From NCBI GenBank assembly GCA_038319685.1, contig JBBQDN010000003.1, positions 1-64,000 on the forward strand: DNA of 64,000 nt. The letters run 5' to 3'. This DNA comes from UBA6022 sp038319685. Its GTDB lineage: Bacteria; Patescibacteriota; Saccharimonadia; Saccharimonadales; Saccharimonadaceae. The position numbers were made by a program, and so were the translations under genes. Under the pieces are notes generated by a model. That model was not told the DNA's origin. It did no database searches and saw nothing but the letters and a program-made list of their open reading frames with translations. Shown one piece after another: positions 43,645-53,069 of the stretch; positions within the stretch are counted from its first letter, which is position 1; every line of letters begins with the position of its first letter.

Positions 43645-44240
43645 GTGCAACAATAGTAAAGCGCGAAGATGAAATTGAAATAGCTAGAAACGGTACGTCG
43701 TCACTTGGTTTTTGGATTTATCTGATGACCGACTGCCTGTTATTTGGAAGTCTGTTCGCGACGTATGCGGTACTACAAAATAGTACCTATAGTGGCGCAT
43801 CCGGCAGGGACTTATTTGATATGCCATTTGTTCTGACGGAAACGTTGATTCTTCTAACGAGTAGTTTTATCTGTGGCTTATTGATTTTGGCCGCCAGGAA
43901 CAATAAAAAGAAATTAGTTATTGCCGGGCTTGTTGTAACATTTGTCCTTGGTGCTGCATTTCTTGCAATGGAATTATATGAATTTAGTCATCTGGTTGCG
44001 GACGGTCACAGTTGGCAGTCGAGTGCGTTTTTGTCAGCATTTTTTACTCTGGTAGGAACGCACGGTATTCACATCGCGGTAGGACTATTATGGATCTGCG
44101 TTATGGTTTGGCAAGTACGACAATTTGGACTCACACGCGGTGTCAGCCGTCGACTGGTATTATTTAGTTTGTTTTGGCACTTCCTAGACGTGATTTGGAT
44201 ATTCATATTTACGTTCGTGTATTTACTGGGAGGACTATAA
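43641..44240 (+). CDS. cyoC: Cytochrome o ubiquinol oxidase subunit III
   Basis: The 199-aa protein has five membrane helices and the subunit III patterns GFWIYLMTDCLLFGSLFATY and GTHGIHIAVGLLWI, with WHFLDVIWIFIFTFVYLLGG at the end. It stabilises the catalytic subunit. It overlaps cyoB by ATGA. Confidence 0.93.
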   Translation: MSATIVKREDEIEIARNGTSSLGFWIYLMTDCLLFGSLFATYAVLQNSTYSGASGRDLFDMPFVLTETLILLTSSFICGLLILAARNNKKKLVIAGLVVTFVLGAAFLAMELYEFSHLVADGHSWQSSAFLSAFFTLVGTHGIHIAVGLLWICVMVWQVRQFGLTRGVSRRLVLFSLFWHFLDVIWIFIFTFVYLLGGL

Positions 44241-44241
44241 C

Positions 44242-44625
44242 ATGAAAAACGATGCAAAGGTCAAGCTATCACCAAATGTCACTGCGCTGTGGAGCTTGAC
44301 GACTGGGTTCTTGCTATCGGTGAGTTTGACAGTTTGTGCATATTTAGTAGTGGTTGGTACTGTTAACGATAGCGTGACGGTTGCGACATTGCTTGTCATT
44401 CTAGGTGCAACACAACTGATGATTCAGCTAGTTTTTTTCCTACATTTTGGGCACGAAAAACGTCCACGTTGGAACGTGATGGCATTTAGTTTCATGGCGA
44501 TTATGCTTTTTATTATTGTTGCAGGATCACTATGGATTATGAATAACCTTAACTACAATATGATAGTGATGTCACCTAGCCAAAAAAATACCTACATGCA
44601 AACGCAGATGAATAAAGGCTTTTAG
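44242..44625 (+). CDS. cyoD: Cytochrome o ubiquinol oxidase subunit IV
   Basis: The 127-aa protein has three membrane helices; TQLMIQLVFFLHFGHE is the CyoD signature. The start is 1 nt after the cyoC stop. It aids assembly of the CuB centre. Confidence 0.9.
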   Translation: MKNDAKVKLSPNVTALWSLTTGFLLSVSLTVCAYLVVVGTVNDSVTVATLLVILGATQLMIQLVFFLHFGHEKRPRWNVMAFSFMAIMLFIIVAGSLWIMNNLNYNMIVMSPSQKNTYMQTQMNKGF

Positions 44626-44630
44626 GCTGA

Positions 44631-45500
44631 GTGGCGCGTTTTAAAGATTATTATTCGCTCACAAAACCAGGTGTTTTGTACGGCAATGCACTTACAGCGG
44701 CGGCCGGGTTTTTACTCGCTAGTCACGGCCACATTGACAGTTGGCTATTTATCGCAGTATGCGTAGGGACAACATTTGTTATTGCGTCTGCCTGCGCACT
44801 GAATAATTACCTCGACCAAGATATTGATAGCAAAATGGCGCGAACCAAAAAACGGGCAATTGTTTCTGGTGTTGTGCCAGGATGGCATGCGGTTATCCTG
44901 TCGATTGTTCTTGGTGTCGTAGGGCTTGGTATGCTCGTTTTGTACACAAATATAATCGTTGCTGGTATCGGCATCGTAGGGTTTGTCGTGTATGTTGTTC
45001 TGTATGGCATGCTGTCAAAACGTCTGTCAATACACGGAACACTTGTCGGGAGTATATCCGGTGCGACACCTATTTTGGCAGGATACGTTGCGGTGAGCGG
45101 CGTAATCGACGCAGGAGCATTTATTGTATTTACCATATTGTTTTTATGGCAAATGCCAGAGTTCTATTCGATATCGGTCTATCGCCGCAAAGAGTACGCA
45201 GCCGCAGGAGTTCCCGTCATGTCAGTCGTAAAAGGCGCGCGGTATACGCGAGTGCAGATATTTTACTATACGGTGGCGTTTGTAATTGCGACAGCGCTTT
45301 TGACAGCCTTTCATTACACGGGATATATATATCTTGTTGTGATGATGGTACTGGGTGGTTACTGGCTATGGCTTGGGGCACAAGGACTCCAGGTGTCGGA
45401 AGAAGACAGTGACGCTTGGGCAAAACGCATGTTTCGTTTTTCGCTAATTATATTATTAGTATTTTGTGGTCTTATTAGTGCTACCGGTCTGTTAGCATAA
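44631..45500 (+). CDS. cyoE: Protoheme IX farnesyltransferase (heme o synthase)
   Basis: The 289-aa UbiA-family enzyme makes heme o from heme b and farnesyl diphosphate. KPGVLYGNALTAAAGF, the Asp-rich NNYLDQDIDSKMARTKKRA and the second motif PEFYSISVYRRKEYAAAGVP are clear. GTG start at 44631. Its presence with cyoABCD implies a working bo-type oxidase, if heme b is available. Confidence 0.94.
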   Translation: MARFKDYYSLTKPGVLYGNALTAAAGFLLASHGHIDSWLFIAVCVGTTFVIASACALNNYLDQDIDSKMARTKKRAIVSGVVPGWHAVILSIVLGVVGLGMLVLYTNIIVAGIGIVGFVVYVVLYGMLSKRLSIHGTLVGSISGATPILAGYVAVSGVIDAGAFIVFTILFLWQMPEFYSISVYRRKEYAAAGVPVMSVVKGARYTRVQIFYYTVAFVIATALLTAFHYTGYIYLVVMMVLGGYWLWLGAQGLQVSEEDSDAWAKRMFRFSLIILLVFCGLISATGLLA

Positions 45501-45516
45501 GTGATATACTGACTGT

Positions 45517-45789
45517 ATGATTATACTTATCCACATTCTTATTGCATTTTCGAGTATTGCGATTGCAACGCTCACATTATTCCGACCATCTAAAAAAGTT
45601 TTTTACGCCAGTTATGTCGGGGTACTTTTGACGCTTATAAGTGGCGTCTATCTTGTTACTATGTCGCCTGCACAAATTGTGCATGTGTGTATTTCAGGTT
45701 TATTATACCTAGCATTAGTGACAACAGTGACTGTTTTCGCACGAGTAAAATTTGTAAAATTAATCCAATCAACAGTGTCTGTTGAGTAA
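45517..45789 (+). CDS. Small membrane protein downstream of cyoE, 90 aa
   Basis: Three hydrophobic helices with a short basic loop (RPSKK). No family name is known to me. TATACT at 45505-45510 lies 6 nt before the ATG. Placement between cyoE and NDH-2 hints at a respiratory accessory role, by context only. Confidence 0.6.
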   Translation: MIILIHILIAFSSIAIATLTLFRPSKKVFYASYVGVLLTLISGVYLVTMSPAQIVHVCISGLLYLALVTTVTVFARVKFVKLIQSTVSVE

Positions 45790-45801
45790 GGCGATCATAG
45801 T

Positions 45802-46995
45802 ATGAAGGTAACAATTGTTGGCGGTGGTTTTGGTGGCGTAAAAGCTGCGCTTGAACTTGCAAAGAATAAAAAAAATCAGATAACACTTATTACGAATAAG
45901 CCTGATTTTCAATATTATCCAGCTTTGTATGGGACGGCAACTGGGCAGAGTCATTTGCAGTCATGGGTATCATTAGGAAAAATATTTGCAAATCGTCCAA
46001 ATATTGACGTGATCATCGATGAAATCACGAAAATTGATCCGGCAACAAAAATACTCACCGGACAATCAGCACGCACGTATTCATATAATCTTTTGATTCT
46101 TGCGCTAGGGACGGTCACGACATTTTTTGGTATCAAAGGTTTGGACACGTATGCGTATGGTATTAAATCTGCCGAAGAAATTCATACGCTCAAACAGCAC
46201 CTCTATAGTTCAATGTTTGAAGAGCGCCAAATGGAAAAAGATTACGTTATTGTTGGTGCTGGACCAACAGGTGTCGAGCTAGCGTCGGCAATGCACGCGT
46301 ACATCGAACGACTACGGATTGATTACCGACTGCCGAAAAAACGAGTGAGGATTAATCTCATCGAAGCCTCACCGCGGGTTCTGCCGCGTATGTCCGAAGC
46401 GTCAAGCAGAAAAGTCGAAACACGACTCAAAAAACTTGGCGTTCACGTGATGACGAATCAAAAAGTCGAAGAACAAACAGCGGATACACTTATTGTCAAC
46501 GGCAAGCCGATCAATAGCCATACGGTCATTTGGACATCAGGAGTCGCGAACTCTCCGTTTTACCAGGCAAACGCCGAACATTTTGTTTTTGCAAAAAACG
46601 GTAAGATTGTTGTCGACGAACACATGCGAGCATTCAAAGACGTCCACGTCATTGGCGATAATGCCTTTACGCCGTATAGCGGACTAGCACAAACGGCGTT
46701 ACACGATGCCATATTTGTTGCCAATAACCTTGAACGTAAACAAATTGGTAAAAAACGTAAATTATACAAAGCAACTTTGCCACCTGTCGTCGTGCCGATT
46801 GGCGAAAACTGGGCGGTGTTTGAATGGCGAAAAATTCATCTCAGTGGATGGCCAGCATCGCTCATTCGTCGCGCTGCAGACATGATAGGCTATTCCGACG
46901 TCCTACCGGTTGGTCAGGCATTAGGCGTATGGCATGCACACACAGTCCTAGAAGACGATTACTTTCCTGCAAGTGAACTTGACGGCAAACACTAA
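45802..46995 (+). CDS. ndh: Type II NADH dehydrogenase (NDH-2)
   Basis: The 397-aa flavoprotein has an FAD-binding GGGFGGVKAALELAK at the N-terminus, a second Rossmann fold VIVGAGPTGVELASAM (near residue 150) for NADH, and VIGDNAFTPYSGLAQTALHDA for FAD. It moves electrons from NADH to quinone without proton pumping. A C-terminal amphipathic region could attach it to the membrane. Sitting after cyo, it supplies quinol for the oxidase. Confidence 0.9.
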   Translation: MKVTIVGGGFGGVKAALELAKNKKNQITLITNKPDFQYYPALYGTATGQSHLQSWVSLGKIFANRPNIDVIIDEITKIDPATKILTGQSARTYSYNLLILALGTVTTFFGIKGLDTYAYGIKSAEEIHTLKQHLYSSMFEERQMEKDYVIVGAGPTGVELASAMHAYIERLRIDYRLPKKRVRINLIEASPRVLPRMSEASSRKVETRLKKLGVHVMTNQKVEEQTADTLIVNGKPINSHTVIWTSGVANSPFYQANAEHFVFAKNGKIVVDEHMRAFKDVHVIGDNAFTPYSGLAQTALHDAIFVANNLERKQIGKKRKLYKATLPPVVVPIGENWAVFEWRKIHLSGWPASLIRRAADMIGYSDVLPVGQALGVWHAHTVLEDDYFPASELDGKH

Positions 46996-47039
46996 AAATT
47001 TGTTATAATGATGAGAGTTTAATTCGGAGGGAGACAGAT

Positions 47040-47618
47040 ATGGCCACTTCAACAGGTCAACGAATAGGAATATGGATTATTGCCGGTGCGTTAACGCTCG
47101 GTACACTTGGTGGGTTTGCCGCTATGATATTGCAACCAAGCAATAGCAAAAAAGATCAAGAAGCTCAGCTGAAAACATATGCTGAAAGCCTAAAGAAACA
47201 ACAGGCGCAGCAAAATGCGGCAGCCGTTGCTCATGCCGCATCGAGCAGGCCACTCGATGGATTTAGTGCAGAACCATTCGATAGTCCAAGCGTCACGAAA
47301 CTCACCGTCGACACATTGACTAGCGGTGATGGAGTCGCTGTCTCAAAAGATTCAACAATAGAAGCAAATTATTTTGGTTGGACGAGCGATGGAAAGATAT
47401 TCGATAGTTCTAACCAGGATGGAACGACAACATCTGCTACATTTAGTTTAAAAAGTGTCATCGAAGGCTGGACGAACGGACTTGATGGTGTTCGAGTCGG
47501 ATCGACCGTTAAACTAACAATCCCTGCCGTACAGGCTTATGGAGCAACGGGTAGCCTGCCGAATATCGGACCAAACGAACCACTACAATTTATAGTTGAA
47601 GTTAAATCGATAAAGTAA
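47040..47618 (+). CDS. FKBP-type peptidyl-prolyl isomerase, membrane-anchored
   Basis: The 192-aa protein has an N-terminal membrane helix (about residues 8-32), a Gln/Ala-rich linker and an FKBP domain (about 95-192): GDGVAVSKDSTIEANYFGW, GKIFDSS, VIEGWTNGLDGVRVGSTVKL and PNEPLQFIVEVKSIK. It speeds proline isomerisation in exported proteins. TATAAT at about 47010 and GGAGGGAG precede the ATG. Confidence 0.9.
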   Translation: MATSTGQRIGIWIIAGALTLGTLGGFAAMILQPSNSKKDQEAQLKTYAESLKKQQAQQNAAAVAHAASSRPLDGFSAEPFDSPSVTKLTVDTLTSGDGVAVSKDSTIEANYFGWTSDGKIFDSSNQDGTTTSATFSLKSVIEGWTNGLDGVRVGSTVKLTIPAVQAYGATGSLPNIGPNEPLQFIVEVKSIK

Positions 47619-47654
47619 TACTATATATAGTATAGTAATCAACAAGGAGTACGT

Positions 47655-48596
47655 ATGGACCAAAAAATTCGAGATGTAGTAATGATTGGTGCAGGTCCGA
47701 GTGCCCTGGCTGCGGCTGTCTATACGACTCGTGAGGATATAGATACAGTATTGTATGAAAAAGGCGTCATTGGCGGCCTAGCTGCGATTACCGACTGGGT
47801 CGACAACTATCCGGGTTTTGTTGATGGGATTGCGGGGCTGAAACTTGCCGAGCAGCTACAGGGGCAAGCCGAGCGGTTTGGCGCAGAGATTGAATTTGGT
47901 GAGGTATCAACTATTCGTGATGAAGGTGATGTCAAAGTCGTTGTCGTGGACGGTCAAGATGTCCGTGCACGGACGGTACTTATCGCAACGGGCAGCGACT
48001 ATAATAAACTTGGTATTCCCGGCGAAGCAGAATTTTACGGGCGAGGTGTGCATTACTGCGCTACCTGTGACGGTGCGTTTTACCGCGACAAAACACTTGT
48101 CGTTGTTGGTGGAGGTAATTCTGCTGTTCAGGAAGCCATTTTCCTGACTCGTTTTACGAACCATATTGAACTAATCGTACGGAGTGAAATCAGAGCAAGC
48201 GAAGTATTACAGCACGAATTGCAGAAGTTTGTTGATGAAGGCAAAATTATCGTGCACCTTGGTACGACAACTGATGAAATTATTGCCGTTGACGGAAAAG
48301 TAAGAGAAGTAAAAGGTACGAAAAACGACGTAGAAATACATATACCGACAGACGGTGTGTTTATCTTCGTCGGACTAAAACCGAATACTGGTTTTTTGCA
48401 GGATACTGGTATTCAGTTAGATGAACAAGGTCTAGTTAAAACTGACTCAAAACTCCTCACTAGTATGCCTGGTGTTTTTGCGAGTGGCGATGTCCGTAGT
48501 GGCGCAACAATGCAAATTGCCAGTGCTGTCGGCGAAGGTGCATCGGCTGCGCTCGCGATCCGTGAGTATTTAGACGCCCAAAAACTAGTCGGCTAG
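47655..48596 (+). CDS. trxB: Thioredoxin reductase
   Basis: The 313-aa flavoenzyme has the redox pair CATC (near residue 136), FAD motif GAGPSALAAAVY, NADPH motif VVVGGGNSAVQEA and VFASGDVRSGATMQIASAVGEG. It reduces thioredoxin with NADPH. AAGGAG precedes the ATG. Its end overlaps the convergent GDPD gene by 12 nt. Confidence 0.93.
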   Translation: MDQKIRDVVMIGAGPSALAAAVYTTREDIDTVLYEKGVIGGLAAITDWVDNYPGFVDGIAGLKLAEQLQGQAERFGAEIEFGEVSTIRDEGDVKVVVVDGQDVRARTVLIATGSDYNKLGIPGEAEFYGRGVHYCATCDGAFYRDKTLVVVGGGNSAVQEAIFLTRFTNHIELIVRSEIRASEVLQHELQKFVDEGKIIVHLGTTTDEIIAVDGKVREVKGTKNDVEIHIPTDGVFIFVGLKPNTGFLQDTGIQLDEQGLVKTDSKLLTSMPGVFASGDVRSGATMQIASAVGEGASAALAIREYLDAQKLVG

Positions 48597-49280
48597 TTTT
48601 TTGACTTCACTCAGGATTGTCGTTGGGTCGTCAGTGACGATTCCATCAAGTCCTTGTTTAGCAAGAATAGCTGCAGTATGGGGGCGGTTAACAGTATACG
48701 CGTAGGTAAAAATACCTGCGCGTTTTGCTATTTCTAGCGCAAACGGGTTCACATACAAGCGATGAAACCCAACGGCAGTTAAACGGATTCGACGATGATA
48801 AGCGATGAACAAAAATGGGTTTTGAGAATGGAGCATAGAAAGGTTTGCTCTGCGCGCTACGCGGCGTACCGCCACAAGTTCCGACCCCTTAAACGAAGAA
48901 AAAATAACATTGTCCCAATCACTGGATTTTTTGACATGATGCTTCACCAGATTAACGACGACTTCTGCGGTGCCGCGACCCTTAAGTTCTATATTAAGAA
49001 GAATCACTCCAAAAAACCGATCGAGCACGTCTGATAGTTTTACGAATGGTAAATCTTTGGTGCGCTGGGAAAGTTCATCAAGTGTCAATTGGCTGATTAT
49101 CGAAACTTCGTGGTGAGTGCGGAGTGTATGAAAATCATGGACCAAAACCGGTACCTTATCCTTGGTAAGTCGAACGTCAAATTCCAACATGTCGACGTCA
49201 GCATCAACGCCCGCCTGGAGCGCTTCCATTGTATTTTCCCGCGCTAATCCAGCCGCACCGCGATGTCCGATTACTAACAT
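48585..49280 (-). CDS. Glycerophosphodiester phosphodiesterase
   Basis: The 231-aa protein begins with IGHRGAAGLARENTMEA, the GDPD signature, with catalytic residues in DMLEFDVRLTKDKVPVLVHD. The C-terminus has VNRPHTAAILAKQGLDGIVTDDP. It cleaves glycerophosphodiesters to glycerol-3-phosphate and an alcohol. TATACT (49296-49291) lies 10 nt before the ATG at 49280; no export signal remains with this start. Confidence 0.9.
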   Translation of the reverse strand: MLVIGHRGAAGLARENTMEALQAGVDADVDMLEFDVRLTKDKVPVLVHDFHTLRTHHEVSIISQLTLDELSQRTKDLPFVKLSDVLDRFFGVILLNIELKGRGTAEVVVNLVKHHVKKSSDWDNVIFSSFKGSELVAVRRVARRANLSMLHSQNPFLFIAYHRRIRLTAVGFHRLYVNPFALEIAKRAGIFTYAYTVNRPHTAAILAKQGLDGIVTDDPTTILSEVKKLAD

Positions 49281-49353
49281 AATTGCTACGAGTATACCAA
49301 ATTTGATACAATAGTGACAGTAAGACACTAGCTATAACAGAGGAGAGACCGAA

Positions 49354-49884
49354 ATGGCAGATTTTAACCAGATAGTACCAACCGGTGATGTTGATAATGA
49401 ACTTGTTAATGTAGTTGTTGAAATACCACAGGGAAGCAGCCATAAGATTGAATGGAACCGTGATCTTGCGATTATGCAACTTGACCGTGTTGACCCTGCG
49501 ATTTTTGCCAAACCAACAAATTATGGGTTTATTCCTCAAACACTTGACGAAGATGGTGACGAGCTTGACGCATTAATTTTGACCGATCAGCCACTCCCAA
49601 CCGGTGTTGTACTGGAAGGAAAGATTATTGGCGTTTTATTGTTCGAAGATGACGGTGAAGTTGACGACAAAATAGTTGTCGTTCCATCTGACGATCGTTC
49701 AACAGGTAATGCTATTAGTACACTAGCTGATATTCCACAGCAAAAGCTTGATCAAATAGCTCATCATTTTGCTCACTATAAAGATCTTAAAAAACCAGGT
49801 AGCACGATCGTTAAAGGCTGGGGAGATGTTGAAAAAGCGAAAGAGATTGTTCGCGAGTCAATTACTCGTTGGAATAATCGCTAG
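49354..49884 (+). CDS. ppa: Inorganic pyrophosphatase
   Basis: The 176-aa family I enzyme has the metal-binding DEDGDELDALIL motif near residue 68, plus YGFIPQTL, VVPSDDR and HFAHYKDLKKPG. It hydrolyses pyrophosphate from biosynthesis. Length is usual. GAGGAGAG precedes the ATG. The second copy of the structured element follows directly. Confidence 0.94.
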   Translation: MADFNQIVPTGDVDNELVNVVVEIPQGSSHKIEWNRDLAIMQLDRVDPAIFAKPTNYGFIPQTLDEDGDELDALILTDQPLPTGVVLEGKIIGVLLFEDDGEVDDKIVVVPSDDRSTGNAISTLADIPQQKLDQIAHHFAHYKDLKKPGSTIVKGWGDVEKAKEIVRESITRWNNR

Positions 49885-49904
49885 GATTTAGTATAGTTCG
49901 CCAC

Positions 49905-50318
49905 TCTTCTCATCATCTTTCACTAGGGTCACTCTACGGGTGACCCGCAGGGTCATCCCGTGGCGTTCGGCCTCCGCAGCTTTGCTGCTCCGCAAGCCCT
50001 TGTAAAAGAGATGAGAAGACTGGCTCGTCACTGACACGACAAAGTAACAGATCTTCTAGATAGTATGCTGGTATTCGTCCTGGGCCTGGTCATCTGCAGC
50101 GATCCGAGGACTGACGGTTAAAAAGACTGGAATCATTCGCGAGGACGTGTCCATGACAAATAACTAAAGAAAAGGTAATGGACCGATCCCCGAAGGGGTC
50201 GTTCCGCAGCGACCAGTCTTTTAAAGCGGGAGTACCTGGCGCTCGCGAAGCCGACCAGCAGTTTTGCACCACTTTTACTGTTAAAAGTGGTAAAGTGTTT
50301 GTTACTTTGGAAAAGTAA
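49905..50318. repeat. Two-copy structured element, copy 2
   Basis: This fills the gap between ppa and the convergent RelA/SpoT gene; no gene is present. Domain 1 is closed by a perfect 10-bp stem (49905-49914 with 50010-50019) and holds GGGTGACCC / GGGTCATCCC and GCAGC / GCTGC hairpins. Core 50084-50216 matches 22569-22700. CCACTTTTA / TAAAAGTGG (50269-50290) and TTACTTT / AAAGTAA (50302-50318) close the 3' part. Stem bases differ from copy 1 but pairing is kept. Confidence 0.75.
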
Positions 50319-50345
50319 GGATTAATAAAGTGTTACAGAACTGAT

Positions 50346-51884
50346 TTATTTCTTCTTACGAACCGTCTTATCCCGAATAATTGCCGCTGCGCTACTAATC
50401 GTTTTGATAATTCCCAGTCCACGCAGTTGAGCACGGAGCTTGTTCCTGGCATGAGTCGTTGTCACGAGGTCTTGCCAGGCTTGCTTTGGCGTCGATAATT
50501 TACGAGTAATCACTTCAACAACATCACCATTATGAAGCGGTTTATCAAACGCATGAATATTACCGTTAACGCGAAAACTATAGGCGTGCTTACCAATATC
50601 ACTGTGAACAATGTACGCAAAATCGAGTGGTAGCGCGCCTTCGGGTAAATTATATATATCACCATTTGGTGAATATACGAATATACGGTCACCAAATAAA
50701 TCGATGTTTAATTGGTCCTGAGAAATATCTTCGTTATCGCGTAGTCGCATAGCAATTTCCTGCAACTGCGTAATCCACTGCATTTGAGAAGGCAGGGTGC
50801 TCGATGTCGGTCGTCGCTTCAGGTAATCATTGCTATTTTTTTGATCATGATAATGAAACCCAGCCGCCAGTCCGCGTTCGGCATATTCGTGCATTTCGTA
50901 GGTACGAATTTGGAACTCAACTATTTGTTTGTTAGGAGTAATGACCGTCGTGTGCAAGCTTTGGTAGCCATTTGGTTTTGGAATGGCAATATAATCTTTA
51001 ATACGGCTAATCATCGGTTGATACATACCGTGTAAAATACCGAGTGCTTTATAACAGTCCTCTTTGGTTTTAACGATCACACGTAGCGCCATGAGATCAT
51101 AGATATCATCGATGTTACTATCGACTTTTTTTAGCTTTTTATGCAAGCTATAGATACTTTTAACCCGGCCATTTATTTCGCCAGTAATCGCGTGTTTTAT
51201 GAGTGCTGCTTCGACTTCTTCACGAACAACACCAAGTTTACGAGTACTTTTGCCGAGTCGCTTTTTCAGAATATGGGATAAATGGTCGAATTCTTTGCGA
51301 TCAAGATAACTAAACGCCAGTTCTTCGATTTGCATTCGGACCCGACCCATGCCTAGTCGATCGGCCATTGGTGCAAATACTTCAAGGCTTTCACGAGCGA
51401 TCTTAATTTGTTTGTCGGGTTTCATATATTGCAGTGTTGATAGATTATGTAATCGATCGGCGAGTTTGATGATAATAACACGTACATCTTGACCGACGGC
51501 GATAAGTAATTTAGACAAATTATCTTTGGTCTGCGGTAAGTAGCTTTGCAGGTCACGCATGCCTGATCTCGCCTGTGATACTTTTGTGACGCCGTCAACC
51601 AAAAACGCCACATCACGACCGAATAGTGATTCGATTTGTTCCAACGTTGCATCAGTATCTTCGACTGTGTCATGGAGGATACCAGCCAGGACGCTATCGA
51701 TATCCATACCCCATTCGATCAAGATATCTGCGACTGATAGCGGATGGGTGATGTATGGTTCACCGCTTTTACGTTTTTGCCCAAAGTGTTTTTTGGTTGC
51801 AAAATCGATCGCATGAGTCAGCTCGAGAATCTGGTCTTCTTCGTAGTGAGGGGTGGCTCGTTCGATCAGCATGCTTTTTTTCAT
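50346..51884 (-). CDS. RelA/SpoT-family (p)ppGpp synthetase/hydrolase
   Basis: The 512-aa protein has an HD hydrolase domain (GILHDTVEDTDATL, near residue 55), a synthetase domain (RVIVKTKEDCYKALGILH, YIAIPKPNGYQSLHTTVI) and a TGS domain (DRIFVYSPNGDIYNLPEG). The C-terminal ACT/RIS regions of long Rel enzymes are absent. It should make and break the starvation alarmone. TATACT (51899-51894) lies 9 nt before the ATG at 51884. Confidence 0.92.
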   Translation of the reverse strand: MKKSMLIERATPHYEEDQILELTHAIDFATKKHFGQKRKSGEPYITHPLSVADILIEWGMDIDSVLAGILHDTVEDTDATLEQIESLFGRDVAFLVDGVTKVSQARSGMRDLQSYLPQTKDNLSKLLIAVGQDVRVIIIKLADRLHNLSTLQYMKPDKQIKIARESLEVFAPMADRLGMGRVRMQIEELAFSYLDRKEFDHLSHILKKRLGKSTRKLGVVREEVEAALIKHAITGEINGRVKSIYSLHKKLKKVDSNIDDIYDLMALRVIVKTKEDCYKALGILHGMYQPMISRIKDYIAIPKPNGYQSLHTTVITPNKQIVEFQIRTYEMHEYAERGLAAGFHYHDQKNSNDYLKRRPTSSTLPSQMQWITQLQEIAMRLRDNEDISQDQLNIDLFGDRIFVYSPNGDIYNLPEGALPLDFAYIVHSDIGKHAYSFRVNGNIHAFDKPLHNGDVVEVITRKLSTPKQAWQDLVTTTHARNKLRAQLRGLGIIKTISSAAAIIRDKTVRKKK

Positions 51885-52015
51885 CGTTACCCTAGTATAA
51901 ATCAGGAGAAAATAAAAGACCACCTAGCTAAGGGTAATGTTTTACTCCCCGGCCCAACGTAGTGTATACTGAATCTAATATTGCTAAAGCTTAATTTCAA
52001 AGGAGTGGGAATCTC

Positions 52016-53032
52016 ATGAGCACAGTAAACGTTGCTATTAACGGGTTTGGTCGTATTGGCCGTAACGCATTTAAGATTGCATTTGAACGCAGTGATATAA
52101 CTATTGTTGCAATAAACGATCTGACCGATACAAAAACATTAGCCTATTTGTTAAAACATGATAGTAACTTTGGTGATTACCAGCACGATGTCACCAGTGA
52201 TGATACGGGAATTATCGTCAACGGTCATCACGTCAAAGTTTTGGCGGAACGCGATCCATCCGTACTGCCATGGGGCGACCTAGACGTTGACCTAGTCATT
52301 GAATCAACTGGCCGATTTACACTCAAGGAAGACGCCGAGCTGCACATTAAAGCTGGTGCCAAGCGTGTGGTTATTTCCGGTCCGAGCAAAAGTGAAGGTG
52401 TCGACACGATCGTCCTTGGTGCGAACGAAGACAAGATCGAAGGTGCCAGCCAAATTATTAGTAACGCCAGCTGTACAACGAACTCACTTGGTGCGGTAAT
52501 GGCAATTTTGGACGCAGAATTTGGTGTTGAGAAATCACTCCTGACGACTGTCCACAGTTATACTGCTAGCCAAGCGCTGCAAGATGCTCCATCAAAAGAC
52601 CTTCGTGAAGGTCGCAACGCAGCTGAAAACATGGTCCCAACGACGACAGGTGCCGCAATTGCTGTAACGAAAACATTACCACAACTCGAAGGTAAATTTG
52701 ATGGTATTAGTATTCGAGTACCGACACCAGTTGTTTCGATCAGTGATGTCACTGTCCTACTTGGTCGTGATACAACCGTCGAAGAAATCAATAATGTGTT
52801 TAAAAAAGCTGCCAGTGAGCCATTTTACCAAGGCATTTTGGGCGTCAGCGAGGAACCACTCGTTAGTCGCGACTATATTGGCAATAGTCATTCCGGTGTG
52901 GTTGATCTATTGCTAACGAAAGTTGTTGGCGGTAATCTTGCAAAAGTTATGGTCTGGTATGACAACGAATGGGGTTACAGTAACCGACTTGTCGAACTTG
53001 TTGCTGATGTTGGTAGGACTCTCAAAGCATAG
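52016..53032 (+). CDS. gapA: Glyceraldehyde-3-phosphate dehydrogenase
   Basis: The 338-aa glycolytic enzyme has NAD-binding GFGRIGRNAFK, the catalytic ASCTTNSLGAV Cys (near residue 153), the conserved HSYTASQ His and the C-terminal WYDNEWGYSNR. AAGGAGTGGG precedes the ATG and a TATACT lies about 50 nt upstream, so this is one of the few leadered genes here, as expected for high expression. Confidence 0.96.
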   Translation: MSTVNVAINGFGRIGRNAFKIAFERSDITIVAINDLTDTKTLAYLLKHDSNFGDYQHDVTSDDTGIIVNGHHVKVLAERDPSVLPWGDLDVDLVIESTGRFTLKEDAELHIKAGAKRVVISGPSKSEGVDTIVLGANEDKIEGASQIISNASCTTNSLGAVMAILDAEFGVEKSLLTTVHSYTASQALQDAPSKDLREGRNAAENMVPTTTGAAIAVTKTLPQLEGKFDGISIRVPTPVVSISDVTVLLGRDTTVEEINNVFKKAASEPFYQGILGVSEEPLVSRDYIGNSHSGVVDLLLTKVVGGNLAKVMVWYDNEWGYSNRLVELVADVGRTLKA

Positions 53033-53069
53033 TCTTTCGTTTTATAGATAAAATGCTTATACTTAAACT

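Noticed and set aside
50090..50272. Minus-strand 60-codon frame in copy 2 of the structured element, partly conserved in copy 1
   Set aside because: The conserved block can be read in frame in both copies, but the lengths differ, no ribosome site is present and stem-preserving changes better explain the conservation. Kept as a refutation test for the element.
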